Positions 1 to 6,827 of a DNA stretch of 21,472 nt are shown here, one piece after another. A model generated the notes under the pieces. It worked only from the letters and a program-made list of their open reading frames with translations, did not search any database and was not told the DNA's origin. Each line of letters begins with the position of its first letter. Within the stretch, counting starts at the first letter, position 1. This DNA comes from Phycisphaerales bacterium UBA4658. GTDB taxonomy: Bacteria > Planctomycetota > Phycisphaerae > Phycisphaerales > UBA1924. A program made the translations under genes and the position numbers. Where the stretch lies: the NCBI GenBank assembly GCA_002405485.1, contig DHLW01000127.1:271-21742 (forward strand). Reading direction: 5' to 3'.

Positions 1-135
1 CACGTCGCCGCACTCGGGCGCGCCCACCAGCCCGACGCCGATGTCCTTGCGGCTCTTGGTCTCGGCCTGCGTGCCGAAGTTCCCGACGTTGCGGGGATTC
101 TCGTAGTGGTCGATGATCTTGGGTCCGTATGCCAT
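1..135 (-). CDS. iscU: Fe-S cluster scaffold protein IscU (5' part only)
   Basis: The first 45 codons of a minus-strand gene are present and the rest lies beyond the left edge. The N-terminus reads MAYGPKIIDHYENPRNVGNF and continues to a GAPECGDV segment. This matches the IscU family, whose start is typically MAYSEKVIDHYENPRNVG followed by GAPACGDVMKLQI; the Cys in GAPECGD is the first cluster ligand. IscU is the cytoplasmic scaffold on which 2Fe-2S clusters are built from sulfur delivered by IscS. The start is well supported: a strong Shine-Dalgarno AGGAG (complement of 141-145) sits 5 nt before the ATG. The gene follows iscS on the same strand after 133 bp, so the two are likely co-transcribed. 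An insertion relative to the E. coli protein (TQAETKSRKDI region) is visible between the two motifs. Identity is near certain; the two later ligands cannot be seen. Confidence 0.93.
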   Translation of the reverse strand, partial: MAYGPKIIDHYENPRNVGNFGTQAETKSRKDIGVGLVGAPECGDV

Positions 136-228
136 GGTCGCTCCTGACAAGCCCGGCTCCGGGCACTTGGCCCTCGGCACGAGCGAAAAGTCTTTCCAAA
201 ACCCGGGCACACCGTCTCTTCTGGCTCC

Positions 229-250
229 CACTCGTGCCCGGCGCCGAGTG
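229..250. other. Small hairpin in the iscS-iscU gap
   Basis: CACTCG (229-234) and CGAGTG (245-250) form a perfect 6-bp stem around a 10-nt GC-rich loop, just after the iscS stop codon on the minus strand. There is no T-tract, so it is not a standard intrinsic terminator. It could be an mRNA-stability or processing hairpin that tunes iscU relative to iscS, but it is short enough to be chance. Confidence 0.25.
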
Positions 251-268
251 ATCAGTGCCTGCCCTTTG

Positions 269-1507
269 CTAGTGGTGGGCCCACTCGATCTTGCTCAGAT
301 CGATCCCTTCCTTGTGCATGTCGTACAGCGGGCTCAGCAGGCGGAGCTTGTTCACCGCCGTCACGATCCGCTCGATCGCGTAGTCCACCTCGGCCTCGGT
401 CGTGCTCTTGCCCATGCTCAGCCGCAGCGAGCTGTGCGCCAGCTCGTCGCCAACGCCCAGGCCCTTGAGCACATAGCTCGGCTCCAGCGACGCGCTCGTG
501 CACGCGCTCCCCGAGCTCACGCACACGTCCTTCATCGCCATCATCAGCCCCTCGCCCTCGACGAACCCGAAGCTGATGTTCGCGATGTGCGGCAGCCGCT
601 TGTCGGCGTGCCCGTTCACCTGGCAGTAGTCCAGCCGGCTCGTCACCGCCTGCTCGATCTTCTTTCGGAGCTTCAGCAGCCGCTCCCCGTCGCGATCCAT
701 CTCCTGCATCGCGATCTCGCAGGCCTTGCCGATCCCGACAATGCCCGGCACGTTCAGCGTGCCCGAGCGCATGTTCCGCTCCTGCCCGCCGCCGTCCTGC
801 AGAGCCACCAGCCGAACGCGCGGCTTCTTCCGCCGAACAAACAACACGCCCACGCCCTTGGGACCGTAGATCTTGTGCCCGCTGAAGCTCAGCAGGTCCA
901 CATTGTCGCGCTCGACATTCGTCGGCATCTTGCCCACCCACTGCGTCGCATCGGTGTGGAACACGATGCCCTTCTCGTGGCAGAGCGCGCCGATCTCGGG
1001 AATCTCGTTGATTGTCCCGATCTCGTTGTTCGCCCACATCAAGGTCACCAGGATCGTGTCCGGACGCAGCGCGGCCTTGACCTGCGCCGCCGTGATCACG
1101 CCGTCCTTGGGCGGCTCAAGGAAGGTCACGTCGAACCCTTCCTTCACCAGGCGCTTGCACGGATCCAGCACCGCCTTGTGCTCGATCGTGCTCGTGATGA
1201 TGTGCCCGCGACCCGTGGAGCCGGCCGGGGCCTTCTCGTACATGTACGCAACGCCCTTGATCGCCAGGTTGTTGCTCTCGGTCGCGCCCGACGTGAAGAT
1301 GATCTCCTTGTCGCTCGCGCCAAGGAGAGCCGCCACCTGCTCGCGGGCCTTGTCCACGCCCGCCTCGGCTGTCCAGCCAAAGACGTGGTTGCGGCTTCCC
1401 GGATTGCCGAAGTCGTTCGTGAAATACGGCAGCATCGCCTCCACCACACGCGGGTCGCATGGCGTGGTCGCGGCGTGATCGAGATAAATCGGGGTCTTTA
1501 CGGACAT
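269..1507 (-). CDS. iscS: Cysteine desulfurase IscS
   Basis: A 412-residue PLP enzyme that converts L-cysteine to L-alanine and holds the sulfur as a persulfide for transfer to IscU. E. coli IscS is about 404 residues, so the length fits. Visible features are the N-terminal YLDHAATTP, the cofactor-stacking His110 in STIEHKAVL, the DATQ segment near residue 186, the Schiff-base Lys212 in SFSGHK, and the catalytic Cys336 in SSGSACTS on the mobile loop. The end IEWAHH differs from the C-terminal IscU-binding tail of the E. coli enzyme. The ATG at 1507 is chosen over an upstream in-frame extension to 1618 because homology starts at SVKTPIYLDHAATTP and an AAAGG lies 9 nt upstream. It sits between rsbW and iscU on the same strand. 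No IscR-type regulator gene is visible upstream. The pairing with iscU argues for IscS rather than NifS or SufS. Confidence 0.95.
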   Translation of the reverse strand: MSVKTPIYLDHAATTPCDPRVVEAMLPYFTNDFGNPGSRNHVFGWTAEAGVDKAREQVAALLGASDKEIIFTSGATESNNLAIKGVAYMYEKAPAGSTGRGHIITSTIEHKAVLDPCKRLVKEGFDVTFLEPPKDGVITAAQVKAALRPDTILVTLMWANNEIGTINEIPEIGALCHEKGIVFHTDATQWVGKMPTNVERDNVDLLSFSGHKIYGPKGVGVLFVRRKKPRVRLVALQDGGGQERNMRSGTLNVPGIVGIGKACEIAMQEMDRDGERLLKLRKKIEQAVTSRLDYCQVNGHADKRLPHIANISFGFVEGEGLMMAMKDVCVSSGSACTSASLEPSYVLKGLGVGDELAHSSLRLSMGKSTTEAEVDYAIERIVTAVNKLRLLSPLYDMHKEGIDLSKIEWAHH

Positions 1508-1697
1508 GAAGCAGGGCCTTTCTGCGGCGAACATGCGTCTAAAGCGATGAAACAGGATTCGTGGTGCACCGATCGCCGGATGTTGCGACTCAGACTCAAC
1601 AACAATACGCCCGCTCATTCCCGAGCGATCGACAAGAGAAGGATTTTATTCGGGAGTCGCCAGTCCACTATCACCAAGACCAGTGTTCTGAGAGCTC
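1508..1697 (-). promoter_or_regulatory. rsbW-iscS intergenic region, probable iscS promoter
   Basis: A 190-bp gap without a gene between two minus-strand genes. It is AT-richer than its surroundings, as expected for a promoter. The best -10-like hexamer on the minus strand is TAAAAT (complement of 1643-1648), about 135 nt before the iscS start, but no good -35 sits at 17 nt. A small hairpin, CGCTC/GAGCG with a 6-nt loop, lies near 1611-1626. A perfect 14-bp palindrome overlaps the rsbW stop codon. The promoter assignment is tentative. Confidence 0.3.
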
Positions 1698-1701
1698 TCA
1701 G
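1688..1701. repeat. Perfect 14-bp palindrome at the end of rsbW
   Basis: CTGAGAGCTCTCAG is a perfect palindrome covering the rsbW stop codon (1698-1700). With no loop it would make a poor hairpin and no T-tract follows, so a protein-binding site or chance is more likely than a terminator. Confidence 0.35.
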
Positions 1702-2132
1702 CTCTGGGCTTTGGGCGAGTACACCATGCGCACGCGGTTGCCGCGGCCCAGGTACTCGATGCTGGTCATGTACGCCCGCATCAGCAAGAGTCCCCGGCCG
1801 CTGGGCAGTTCGAGATTCTCATCCAGCGTCGGGTCCTTGACCTGATCCGGATTGAAACCGGGGCCCTGATCCTCGATCTCCATGATCAGCGTGTCGGGGG
1901 CGACCTGATAGGAGAACTTCACTGGGGTGCTGGGCGGCAGCGACTTGTGACCGTGACGGAAGGCGTTCACGAGCCCTTCCTCCAGCGCGAGTCGCACGGC
2001 GAACCGCGCCGCTTCCGGATAGCCATGCCGCTCCAATGCGGCGAGCAGTCCGCTCTCTGCGCGGTCGATTTCCTCACGAGTGTTCGTGATGCTCAGGACC
2101 GCCGCGTCGGTGGGCTTTGAGGGAGTGCTCAT
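1698..2132 (-). CDS. rsbW: RsbW-type anti-sigma factor / serine kinase (HATPase_c)
   Basis: A 144-residue single-domain GHKL ATPase. The Bergerat-fold motifs are clear: the N-box LALEEGLVNAFRHG (Glu51/52, Asn56), the G1 box EIEDQGPGF (Asp88, Gly90, Gly92), and the G2 box SGRGLLLM (112-118). This is the arrangement of the RsbW/SpoIIAB family, which bind a sigma factor or another target and phosphorylate a STAS antagonist on serine. The gene follows the STAS-domain gene by 26 bp on the same strand, the usual antagonist-kinase pairing. Neither a sigma factor nor an RsbU-type phosphatase is nearby, so the output is unknown; many bacteria use such pairs for non-sigma targets. The ATG at 2132 has no strong Shine-Dalgarno. 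The family assignment is firm; the symbol is used in the family sense only. Confidence 0.85.
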   Translation of the reverse strand: MSTPSKPTDAAVLSITNTREEIDRAESGLLAALERHGYPEAARFAVRLALEEGLVNAFRHGHKSLPPSTPVKFSYQVAPDTLIMEIEDQGPGFNPDQVKDPTLDENLELPSGRGLLLMRAYMTSIEYLGRGNRVRMVYSPKAQS

Positions 2133-2158
2133 CCCGGGTTCGCCGGTGCGCCGAGCGC

Positions 2159-2521
2159 TCAGGTGAACGAGGCCAAGGCCGCCTCGGCGGTTTCGTGGAT
2201 CTGGAACAGCTTGTCCAGCTTGGTGATCTTGAACACCTCGTAGATCTGCGGATCGATGTTCGCCAGCCGCAACTGACCCTTGCGGTTCTTGATCCGGTTG
2301 TTGATGTTGATGAGCGTCCCCAGCGCCGCCGACGACAGATGGTCGACGTTGGAGAAGCTGATGAGCACCTTCGGGGAGGGCGCCGCATCCACGAGCCCGA
2401 CGATCTCCTCGCCGATCTGGTGGATGTTGGCCTCGTCGAGGATGTTCCGGTCGATGAACTCGACCTGAGTGACACCGTTCATGTGCTTGACGCGGAGTCG
2501 GGAAGCGCCGCTGGGGGGCAT
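2159..2521 (-). CDS. rsbV: STAS-domain anti-anti-sigma factor (RsbV type)
   Basis: A 120-residue STAS-domain protein. The core segment VLISFSNVDHLSSAALGTLI (residues 52-71) aligns with the family pattern in which an Asp-Ser-x-Gly-Leu turn carries the phosphorylated serine; here it is Ser63-Ser64-Ala-Ala-Leu-Gly, so Ser64 is the likely site. In this family the unphosphorylated form captures the RsbW-type kinase and frees its target. The start at 2521 is preferred over an in-frame extension to 2611 because GGAGA lies 7 nt upstream and the extension adds low-complexity sequence that crosses the likely promoter. It is the first gene of a pair with rsbW. The Ser in place of the usual Asp just before the phosphosite is a mild departure from the classical SpoIIAA/RsbV motif. 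Confidence 0.85.
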   Translation of the reverse strand: MPPSGASRLRVKHMNGVTQVEFIDRNILDEANIHQIGEEIVGLVDAAPSPKVLISFSNVDHLSSAALGTLININNRIKNRKGQLRLANIDPQIYEVFKITKLDKLFQIHETAEAALASFT

Positions 2522-2556
2522 CGAGCAGTCTCCGGAGAGGCCTTGAGTGGGCTGAG

Positions 2557-2582
2557 ATGGTATACGTTCCCGGGAGCCCGGG
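2557..2582 (-). promoter_or_regulatory. Candidate rsbV promoter with an overlapping GC palindrome
   Basis: On the minus strand the sequence CGTATACCATC lies 36-46 nt before the rsbV start, giving a TATACC or TACCAT -10 element (complement of 2557-2564). Directly upstream, at 2569-2582, is CCCGGG-AG-CCCGGG, an inverted repeat that would fall in the -10/-35 spacer and could be an operator. I see no convincing -35. This is an inference from motifs alone. Confidence 0.35.
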
Positions 2583-2615
2583 TCGTCGGGAAAGGCCATC
2601 GAACGGCCCAAGTTC

Positions 2616-2646
2616 GAAAAGAAAACCCCCGCCTGGGGACGGGGGC
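2616..2646 (-). terminator. Intrinsic terminator of the secretin gene
   Basis: Read on the minus strand, a CCCCCG stem (complement of 2640-2645) pairs with CGGGGG (complement of 2626-2631) around an 8-nt loop. It is followed by TTTTCTTTT (complement of 2617-2625). This is a textbook GC stem plus U-tract about 115 nt after the secretin stop codon. It separates secretin transcription from rsbV. Confidence 0.85.
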
Positions 2647-2759
2647 TTGCTTAATTGCCGGCAAGTTGGGGGCTCGTGCCAGCCCGGACGGCGGATCCGG
2701 ATCCCGGACCGCGGCCGAGCGTGCCGACCCCGGGCTCGAACCGAGGGCGGGTGTCCGGA

Positions 2760-5700
2760 TCAGCGGAACCCGACGCCGGTGCGAACGTTGTCGGAGAGGC
2801 CGGGGAACGACTTCTCCTCCTCCTCGGTCTGGATGAGGATGGTCGGCTTGATCAGGATGAGCAGGGACTGCTCTTCCTTGGTCTCCAGCCGGTTGGTGAA
2901 GAACCGGTTGATGATCGGGATCTTGCTGAGCACGGGGACGCCGGTCTCGACCTCGATCTCGGTGATGAGCCGCTGACCACCGATGAGCAGCGTGCCCTCG
3001 TCCGGGACCGTCGCCGTGGTGCGGACGCGGGTGACCGTGACCTGGGGAAGTTCGATGAACGACTGGGTGTCGGCGGAGTTCACGAGCTGGCCACCGGCGA
3101 TCGCGGTGACCGGCGAACGCCGGATGTCGTCGATTCGGCTGATGCCCGAGTCGATGTTCATCGTCACGTAGCGGCGGTCGGAGCTCACCACGCCCTCGAT
3201 GAGCATGGTCACGCCTTCGCTGACCACGTTGGGCGTCGGGTTGAAGCCGACGGCCGAGTCGCCCACGATGGGCTGGAGCTGCGAGATGAACCCGACCTGG
3301 GTGGCCACGTAGATGTTGGCCGTCTGCCCGTTGGTGAACGTCAGCCGCGGAGCGGTCAGTCGCACCGACCGCTTGTCGGCCTGGGTCGCGACGATCAGGA
3401 AGTCGACCTGGATGTCATCGAGGAACTGGCCCGCGATGCCAAGGGCCGGGGCCTGGGCGAGGATGCCGGCGGCGAAGTCGCCTTCGGACAAGCTCTGCGT
3501 GAGCCCGAGGGAGTTCTGCAGCGTGCCGATGGGCGAGAGCGTGTCGGGCGGAACGGTGGCCTGGTTGGTACGGTCGGTGCCGGTGATCGGCCCGAGCCGG
3601 CCGCCGGTGGGGCCCGCGCCCTGGATCTGCCGACCGATGCTCGTGCGCTGGGTGAAGTCGAAGAAGTCGCTGGGCCGGACCGACGGATCGTTCTGCCGGG
3701 CCGTGGTGACCTGGTTGCTGCCGGCGTTGAAGACGATGTCGAGGTCGAAGCCGATCTGCTCGAACCACTGCTGGTTCACGAGCAGGAACTTGGTCTCCAC
3801 GTTGATCTGCATGTTGCGGATCTCGCGGAGCTTGCTGAGCAGCCCGACGATCTCGCGGTGGTTCCGCGGGGTGTTGGTGATGATGAGCGACCCGTTGAGC
3901 TCCTGGAGCGCGCCGGTCTCGCCGCCGTTGTCCTTCCAGCCCTCGAAGTCCACGTTGTTGTAGATGATGTCGATGATCTGACGGACGCGCCGCTCGCGGG
4001 CGGCGGGGTCGTCCGGGTCGTTCTGCTGATCGTCGCCCGTGAACGGGCTGCCGCCGCCGCCGCCCTGGTTGGACTGAAGCACGGTGTTCAGATCGATCTG
4101 CGGCACGTCGCGATAGTTCGGGATCTGGAACAGCAGGTCCTGGATGTTGTAGATCACCAGCACACGGTTCTTCCGAAGCGTCTCGTCGCTGGCGATGGTC
4201 ACGATCCCGTCGTTCACCGACCAGCCGGCCTTCTGGAACTGGTCGCGGCTGACCTTCGAGAGGATGCGGTCCAGCGCGGCCTGGATGGTGAGGGGGTTCT
4301 GCACCTTCAGCGTCACCGGCGTGTCCTTCTCAACGCCGATCGCCGCCAGCGACTCCCAATCCGGATCGAACGGGAGCTGCGTGACGGTGTTCATGAACTT
4401 GACCACGTCCTCGAACCGGTTCTCGGTCATGTCCAGACCGGGCAGCTTGTCCGCCGGGCTCGACATCTTGGCCAGAACCTTGCGATTCTCCGGACTGTCG
4501 GCGAACGCCGACTGCTCCCCGCGGGTGAAGGTCTTCTGCGGCCACTCGGTCGGGAACTCCATCATGTTCACAGGGGGCACGATCGCCGCCTCGTTCTCCA
4601 GCGTGTTCTCCGTCAGCCGACGGGCCTTCTCATCCTGCAGACGGTTGAACCGCTCATAGGCGATCACGTCGACGAAAATGTCCTTCAGCAGCAGCGCCGT
4701 CGGGTTCAGCGGATCGATGAACAGCGTCTGATCCACGACCTGCAACGCCTCGGCGTACTTCTTTTCCTTCTGCAGCTCGCGGATCCGGTCGATGTTCTCG
4801 CTCACCTTCCGCGAGCGCTCGGCCAGACGGTTCTGCTCGGCCTGCTCGGCCTTGCTCTGCGCGTCCGCCGCCCGGCGGGCCGCCTCGGCGTTGCGGATCT
4901 GGTCTCGCTTGGTCTCGATCGTCGCCCGGAGCGTGTCCAGCCGACGCTGGTAGGTGTCCAGCTCCGACTCGTTGAACTGTCCGCGGGCCTGGCTCAGCGA
5001 GAGATTCGCCTGCGCCGCAAGCTGCTGCGCCTGATCCGGCTGCCCCTTGCCAAGCGCCGCCTCGGCCTGCGACACGTACGTGTTGAACTCCGCGTCGGCT
5101 CGCTCGCGGATCGCCCGGTCGGCATTCGTCACCGATCGCACCAGGCCGCCGCCGCCGCCGCCGGCGCCAAGACGCACGCGGGCCTCGTCGATTCGCTGCT
5201 GCACACGCTCGGCCTCGCCGGAAGCGAGATACTGCCGGAACGCCCCGAGCGCGAGCGTGTACTTGTCGATCGCCGTCGTGTACCGCGCCTGCTCGAACGC
5301 CTGGTCGCCCTCGGCGACGATCCGACCCGCCTCGCCCCGCATCGCCAGCGTCACCACGTCATCGGTCGGCGATCCCGTCGCGGGCTGCGGCGCGGCGGCG
5401 GGTGCCGCGGCGGGAGCGGGATCAACCGGCGCCGGGGGCGGCTCAGACGCCGCGATCGCCGGCGCGGGCTCTCCGGCGGCGACCGGCGGCAGCGGCTCAG
5501 GCCGCCCCGGCTCGTCACGACGGACATGCCCCGGCTGCATCATCGCCGCGTCCACGCGACCCTCAAATGCACGCCCCTGGGCCTGCTCGAGGTTCACGAT
5601 CTCAAGCTGCATCCGCTCGAGCTGCGTCGCCTGCTCCGAAGAGAGCGTCACGCCCGAACGCAGCACGCTCAGAATACTCGCCTTGGACTCGGCGTACCGC

Positions 5701-6239
5701 TGAGCGTCAAAGTCCGCCTTGGCCTGCTCGAGCAGACCGGGCGTCAACGGGGCCAGTTCGGCACGGCGACTGTTCACGCCCGCCAGCACCGCCCGCGCTC
5801 GCTCCCGCTGCGCGTCCGATCCCAGAGACTTCCCGGCCACCGCCGACGCGTGCCGCTCGGCTCCGAGCAGATCACCGGTCTCCAGGGCGAGCTCCGCCTT
5901 CTGGACCGACATCTCCTGCGGGTCGGCAGTCTGCACCTGCGACGCCAGCGACCGCTGCAGCGCCAGGGCCTGGCTCAGCTCCGCTCGGCCCAGCTTGGAA
6001 GCGTCCTCGGATCCCAGCACCCGATCGATGAGCGCCCGCGCGGGAATGAGCTTGCCGGCATCGGCGAGCTTCTGGGCCCGCGCCAATGCGTCGGCCGCAC
6101 CGATCGACTGCACGCCATCAGCCGTCCCCGCCGCCTGCGCCAGTGCGCCGGCTGGGGTGCTCATCACCCCCACCACGCTGACCAGCCCAACGGCCGCCGC
6201 AAGGGTTCGGGTGGATCGACGATTCCGGTCACTCCGCAT
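2760..6239 (-). CDS. Secretin (GspD/PilQ superfamily) with TPR-like N-terminal region
   Basis: A 1159-residue outer-membrane channel protein of the secretin family, much longer than GspD (about 650). A signal peptide is visible at residues 1-34 (basic start, LAAAVGLVSVVGV core, cleavage after GALA). A TPR-like alpha-helical region and coiled-coil segments rich in Ala, Gln and Glu follow, interrupted by a Pro/Ala linker and a Gly run. A secretin N-domain-like segment lies near VTLKVQNPLTIQAALDRIL. The C-terminal third carries the secretin domain: SVRLTAPRLTFTNGQ, then VPDEGTLLIGGQR and VPVLSKIPIINRFF, the conserved end of the pore domain. The ATG at 6239 is chosen because the signal peptide starts there and GGAG lies 9 nt upstream; an in-frame extension to 6458 lacks homology-like sequence. 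No other type II secretion or pilus gene is in the window, so the system it serves is unknown. Confidence 0.88.
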   Translation of the reverse strand: MRSDRNRRSTRTLAAAVGLVSVVGVMSTPAGALAQAAGTADGVQSIGAADALARAQKLADAGKLIPARALIDRVLGSEDASKLGRAELSQALALQRSLASQVQTADPQEMSVQKAELALETGDLLGAERHASAVAGKSLGSDAQRERARAVLAGVNSRRAELAPLTPGLLEQAKADFDAQRYAESKASILSVLRSGVTLSSEQATQLERMQLEIVNLEQAQGRAFEGRVDAAMMQPGHVRRDEPGRPEPLPPVAAGEPAPAIAASEPPPAPVDPAPAAAPAAAPQPATGSPTDDVVTLAMRGEAGRIVAEGDQAFEQARYTTAIDKYTLALGAFRQYLASGEAERVQQRIDEARVRLGAGGGGGGLVRSVTNADRAIRERADAEFNTYVSQAEAALGKGQPDQAQQLAAQANLSLSQARGQFNESELDTYQRRLDTLRATIETKRDQIRNAEAARRAADAQSKAEQAEQNRLAERSRKVSENIDRIRELQKEKKYAEALQVVDQTLFIDPLNPTALLLKDIFVDVIAYERFNRLQDEKARRLTENTLENEAAIVPPVNMMEFPTEWPQKTFTRGEQSAFADSPENRKVLAKMSSPADKLPGLDMTENRFEDVVKFMNTVTQLPFDPDWESLAAIGVEKDTPVTLKVQNPLTIQAALDRILSKVSRDQFQKAGWSVNDGIVTIASDETLRKNRVLVIYNIQDLLFQIPNYRDVPQIDLNTVLQSNQGGGGGSPFTGDDQQNDPDDPAARERRVRQIIDIIYNNVDFEGWKDNGGETGALQELNGSLIITNTPRNHREIVGLLSKLREIRNMQINVETKFLLVNQQWFEQIGFDLDIVFNAGSNQVTTARQNDPSVRPSDFFDFTQRTSIGRQIQGAGPTGGRLGPITGTDRTNQATVPPDTLSPIGTLQNSLGLTQSLSEGDFAAGILAQAPALGIAGQFLDDIQVDFLIVATQADKRSVRLTAPRLTFTNGQTANIYVATQVGFISQLQPIVGDSAVGFNPTPNVVSEGVTMLIEGVVSSDRRYVTMNIDSGISRIDDIRRSPVTAIAGGQLVNSADTQSFIELPQVTVTRVRTTATVPDEGTLLIGGQRLITEIEVETGVPVLSKIPIINRFFTNRLETKEEQSLLILIKPTILIQTEEEEKSFPGLSDNVRTGVGFR

Positions 6240-6388
6240 GTCGCGCTTCTCCGAGGCACTTTGCCGGTAAGACTGAATGAGTCGGTCGGTTCGCTCGTGA
6301 ATGCTCCGATGTTCCCTGACGCGCTCCCTGCGCTCAAGTCGTCGGATCATCCCCCACTCGTTCGCCCGGCATCGGCCCGGGCGCCCGC

Positions 6389-6405
6389 CCGCCCGCGGCG
6401 GGCGG
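6389..6405. other. Strong GC hairpin in the secretin 5' leader
   Basis: CCGCCCG (6389-6395) and CGGGCGG (6399-6405) pair perfectly across a 3-nt loop. It lies a few bases downstream of the predicted secretin transcription start. There is no T-tract, so it is probably a 5'-end stabiliser or part of a folded leader rather than a terminator. Confidence 0.4.
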
Positions 6406-6417
6406 CAAGGGGGCTTG

Positions 6418-6446
6418 AAGATACTGCCCTTGACCGCCGAACGCAA
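6418..6446 (-). promoter_or_regulatory. Sigma-70-like promoter for the secretin gene
   Basis: On the minus strand TTGCGT (complement of 6441-6446), a 17-nt spacer and TATCTT (complement of 6418-6423) give a good -35/-10 pair. The same TTGCGN -35 with 17-nt spacing recurs at the protease promoter at 19201. Transcription would begin near 6411 and run through a leader of about 170 nt to the ATG at 6239. Confidence 0.55.
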
Positions 6447-6827
6447 ACCGACGGTCACAACTTCTTTGCGTCTGGGTGCTCTTCACCCATGCCGGCCGGG
6501 ACCTGATCTCCGTGCCGCTCGGCCGTCCGTCCGCCCGCCGACCGATCACCGGCGCTCGACCAACGCTTGGTCGCACCGATGCCGTCGCGTTTGTCCATCC
6601 CTGGAAAGACTCTGCCAACCCCCTGCCCGTGCGTCGTGGCTCGGGCTTCATGCTGGTGCGTGCGGTCGGCTCCGCCGGTTGCGGGCGGTTCCACATCTGA
6701 CCGCATGTTGGCTCGGAAAAGCACGACTCCGGCAGAATCCCTGCCGCCCGTCAGCGCTCGATCCACGCCGCATGCAATCCATCCGCGCAACACCACCGAT
6801 TCTGGTGATTGAACGCCCGAGACTGAC

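Larger units (their letters stand above)
6240..6827 (-). other. Long gap without a gene: secretin leader and promoter
   Basis: No convincing gene is found on either strand; the open frames here are Arg/Pro-rich shadows. The minus-strand promoter at 6418-6446 implies a leader of about 170 nt for the secretin mRNA. A strong GC hairpin (6389-6405) lies just inside that leader. Further upstream, CGACCAA and TTGGTCG (6557-6573) form a 7-bp stem with a 3-nt loop. I saw no signature of RNase P RNA, SRP RNA, tmRNA or tRNA. Confidence 0.5.

Noticed and set aside
1688..1701. Intrinsic terminator for rsbW
   Set aside because: The palindrome has no loop and no following T-tract, so it does not meet the criteria.
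113..1840. Long plus-strand open frame opposite iscS
   Set aside because: Arg/His/Leu-rich translation without motifs; it is the antisense shadow of iscS and runs through intergenic sequence.
2728..2747. tRNA T-arm-like sequence (CTCGG-TTCGAGC-CCGGG) on the minus strand
   Set aside because: The 5-bp stem and TTCGAGC loop look right, but no matching acceptor, D-arm or anticodon arm exists upstream, where the sequence codes for the secretin C-terminus.
2655..6506. 1283-codon plus-strand open frame opposite the secretin
   Set aside because: Arg/Asp/Leu/His-rich shadow in a high-GC region; the minus strand has the signal peptide, secretin motifs, Shine-Dalgarno, promoter and terminator.
6334..6696. 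Minus-strand open frame in the gap before the secretin
   Set aside because: Composition is Arg/Pro/Gly-rich, it overlaps other frames of similar length, and a promoter with a GC hairpin crosses it. Non-coding leader is more likely.
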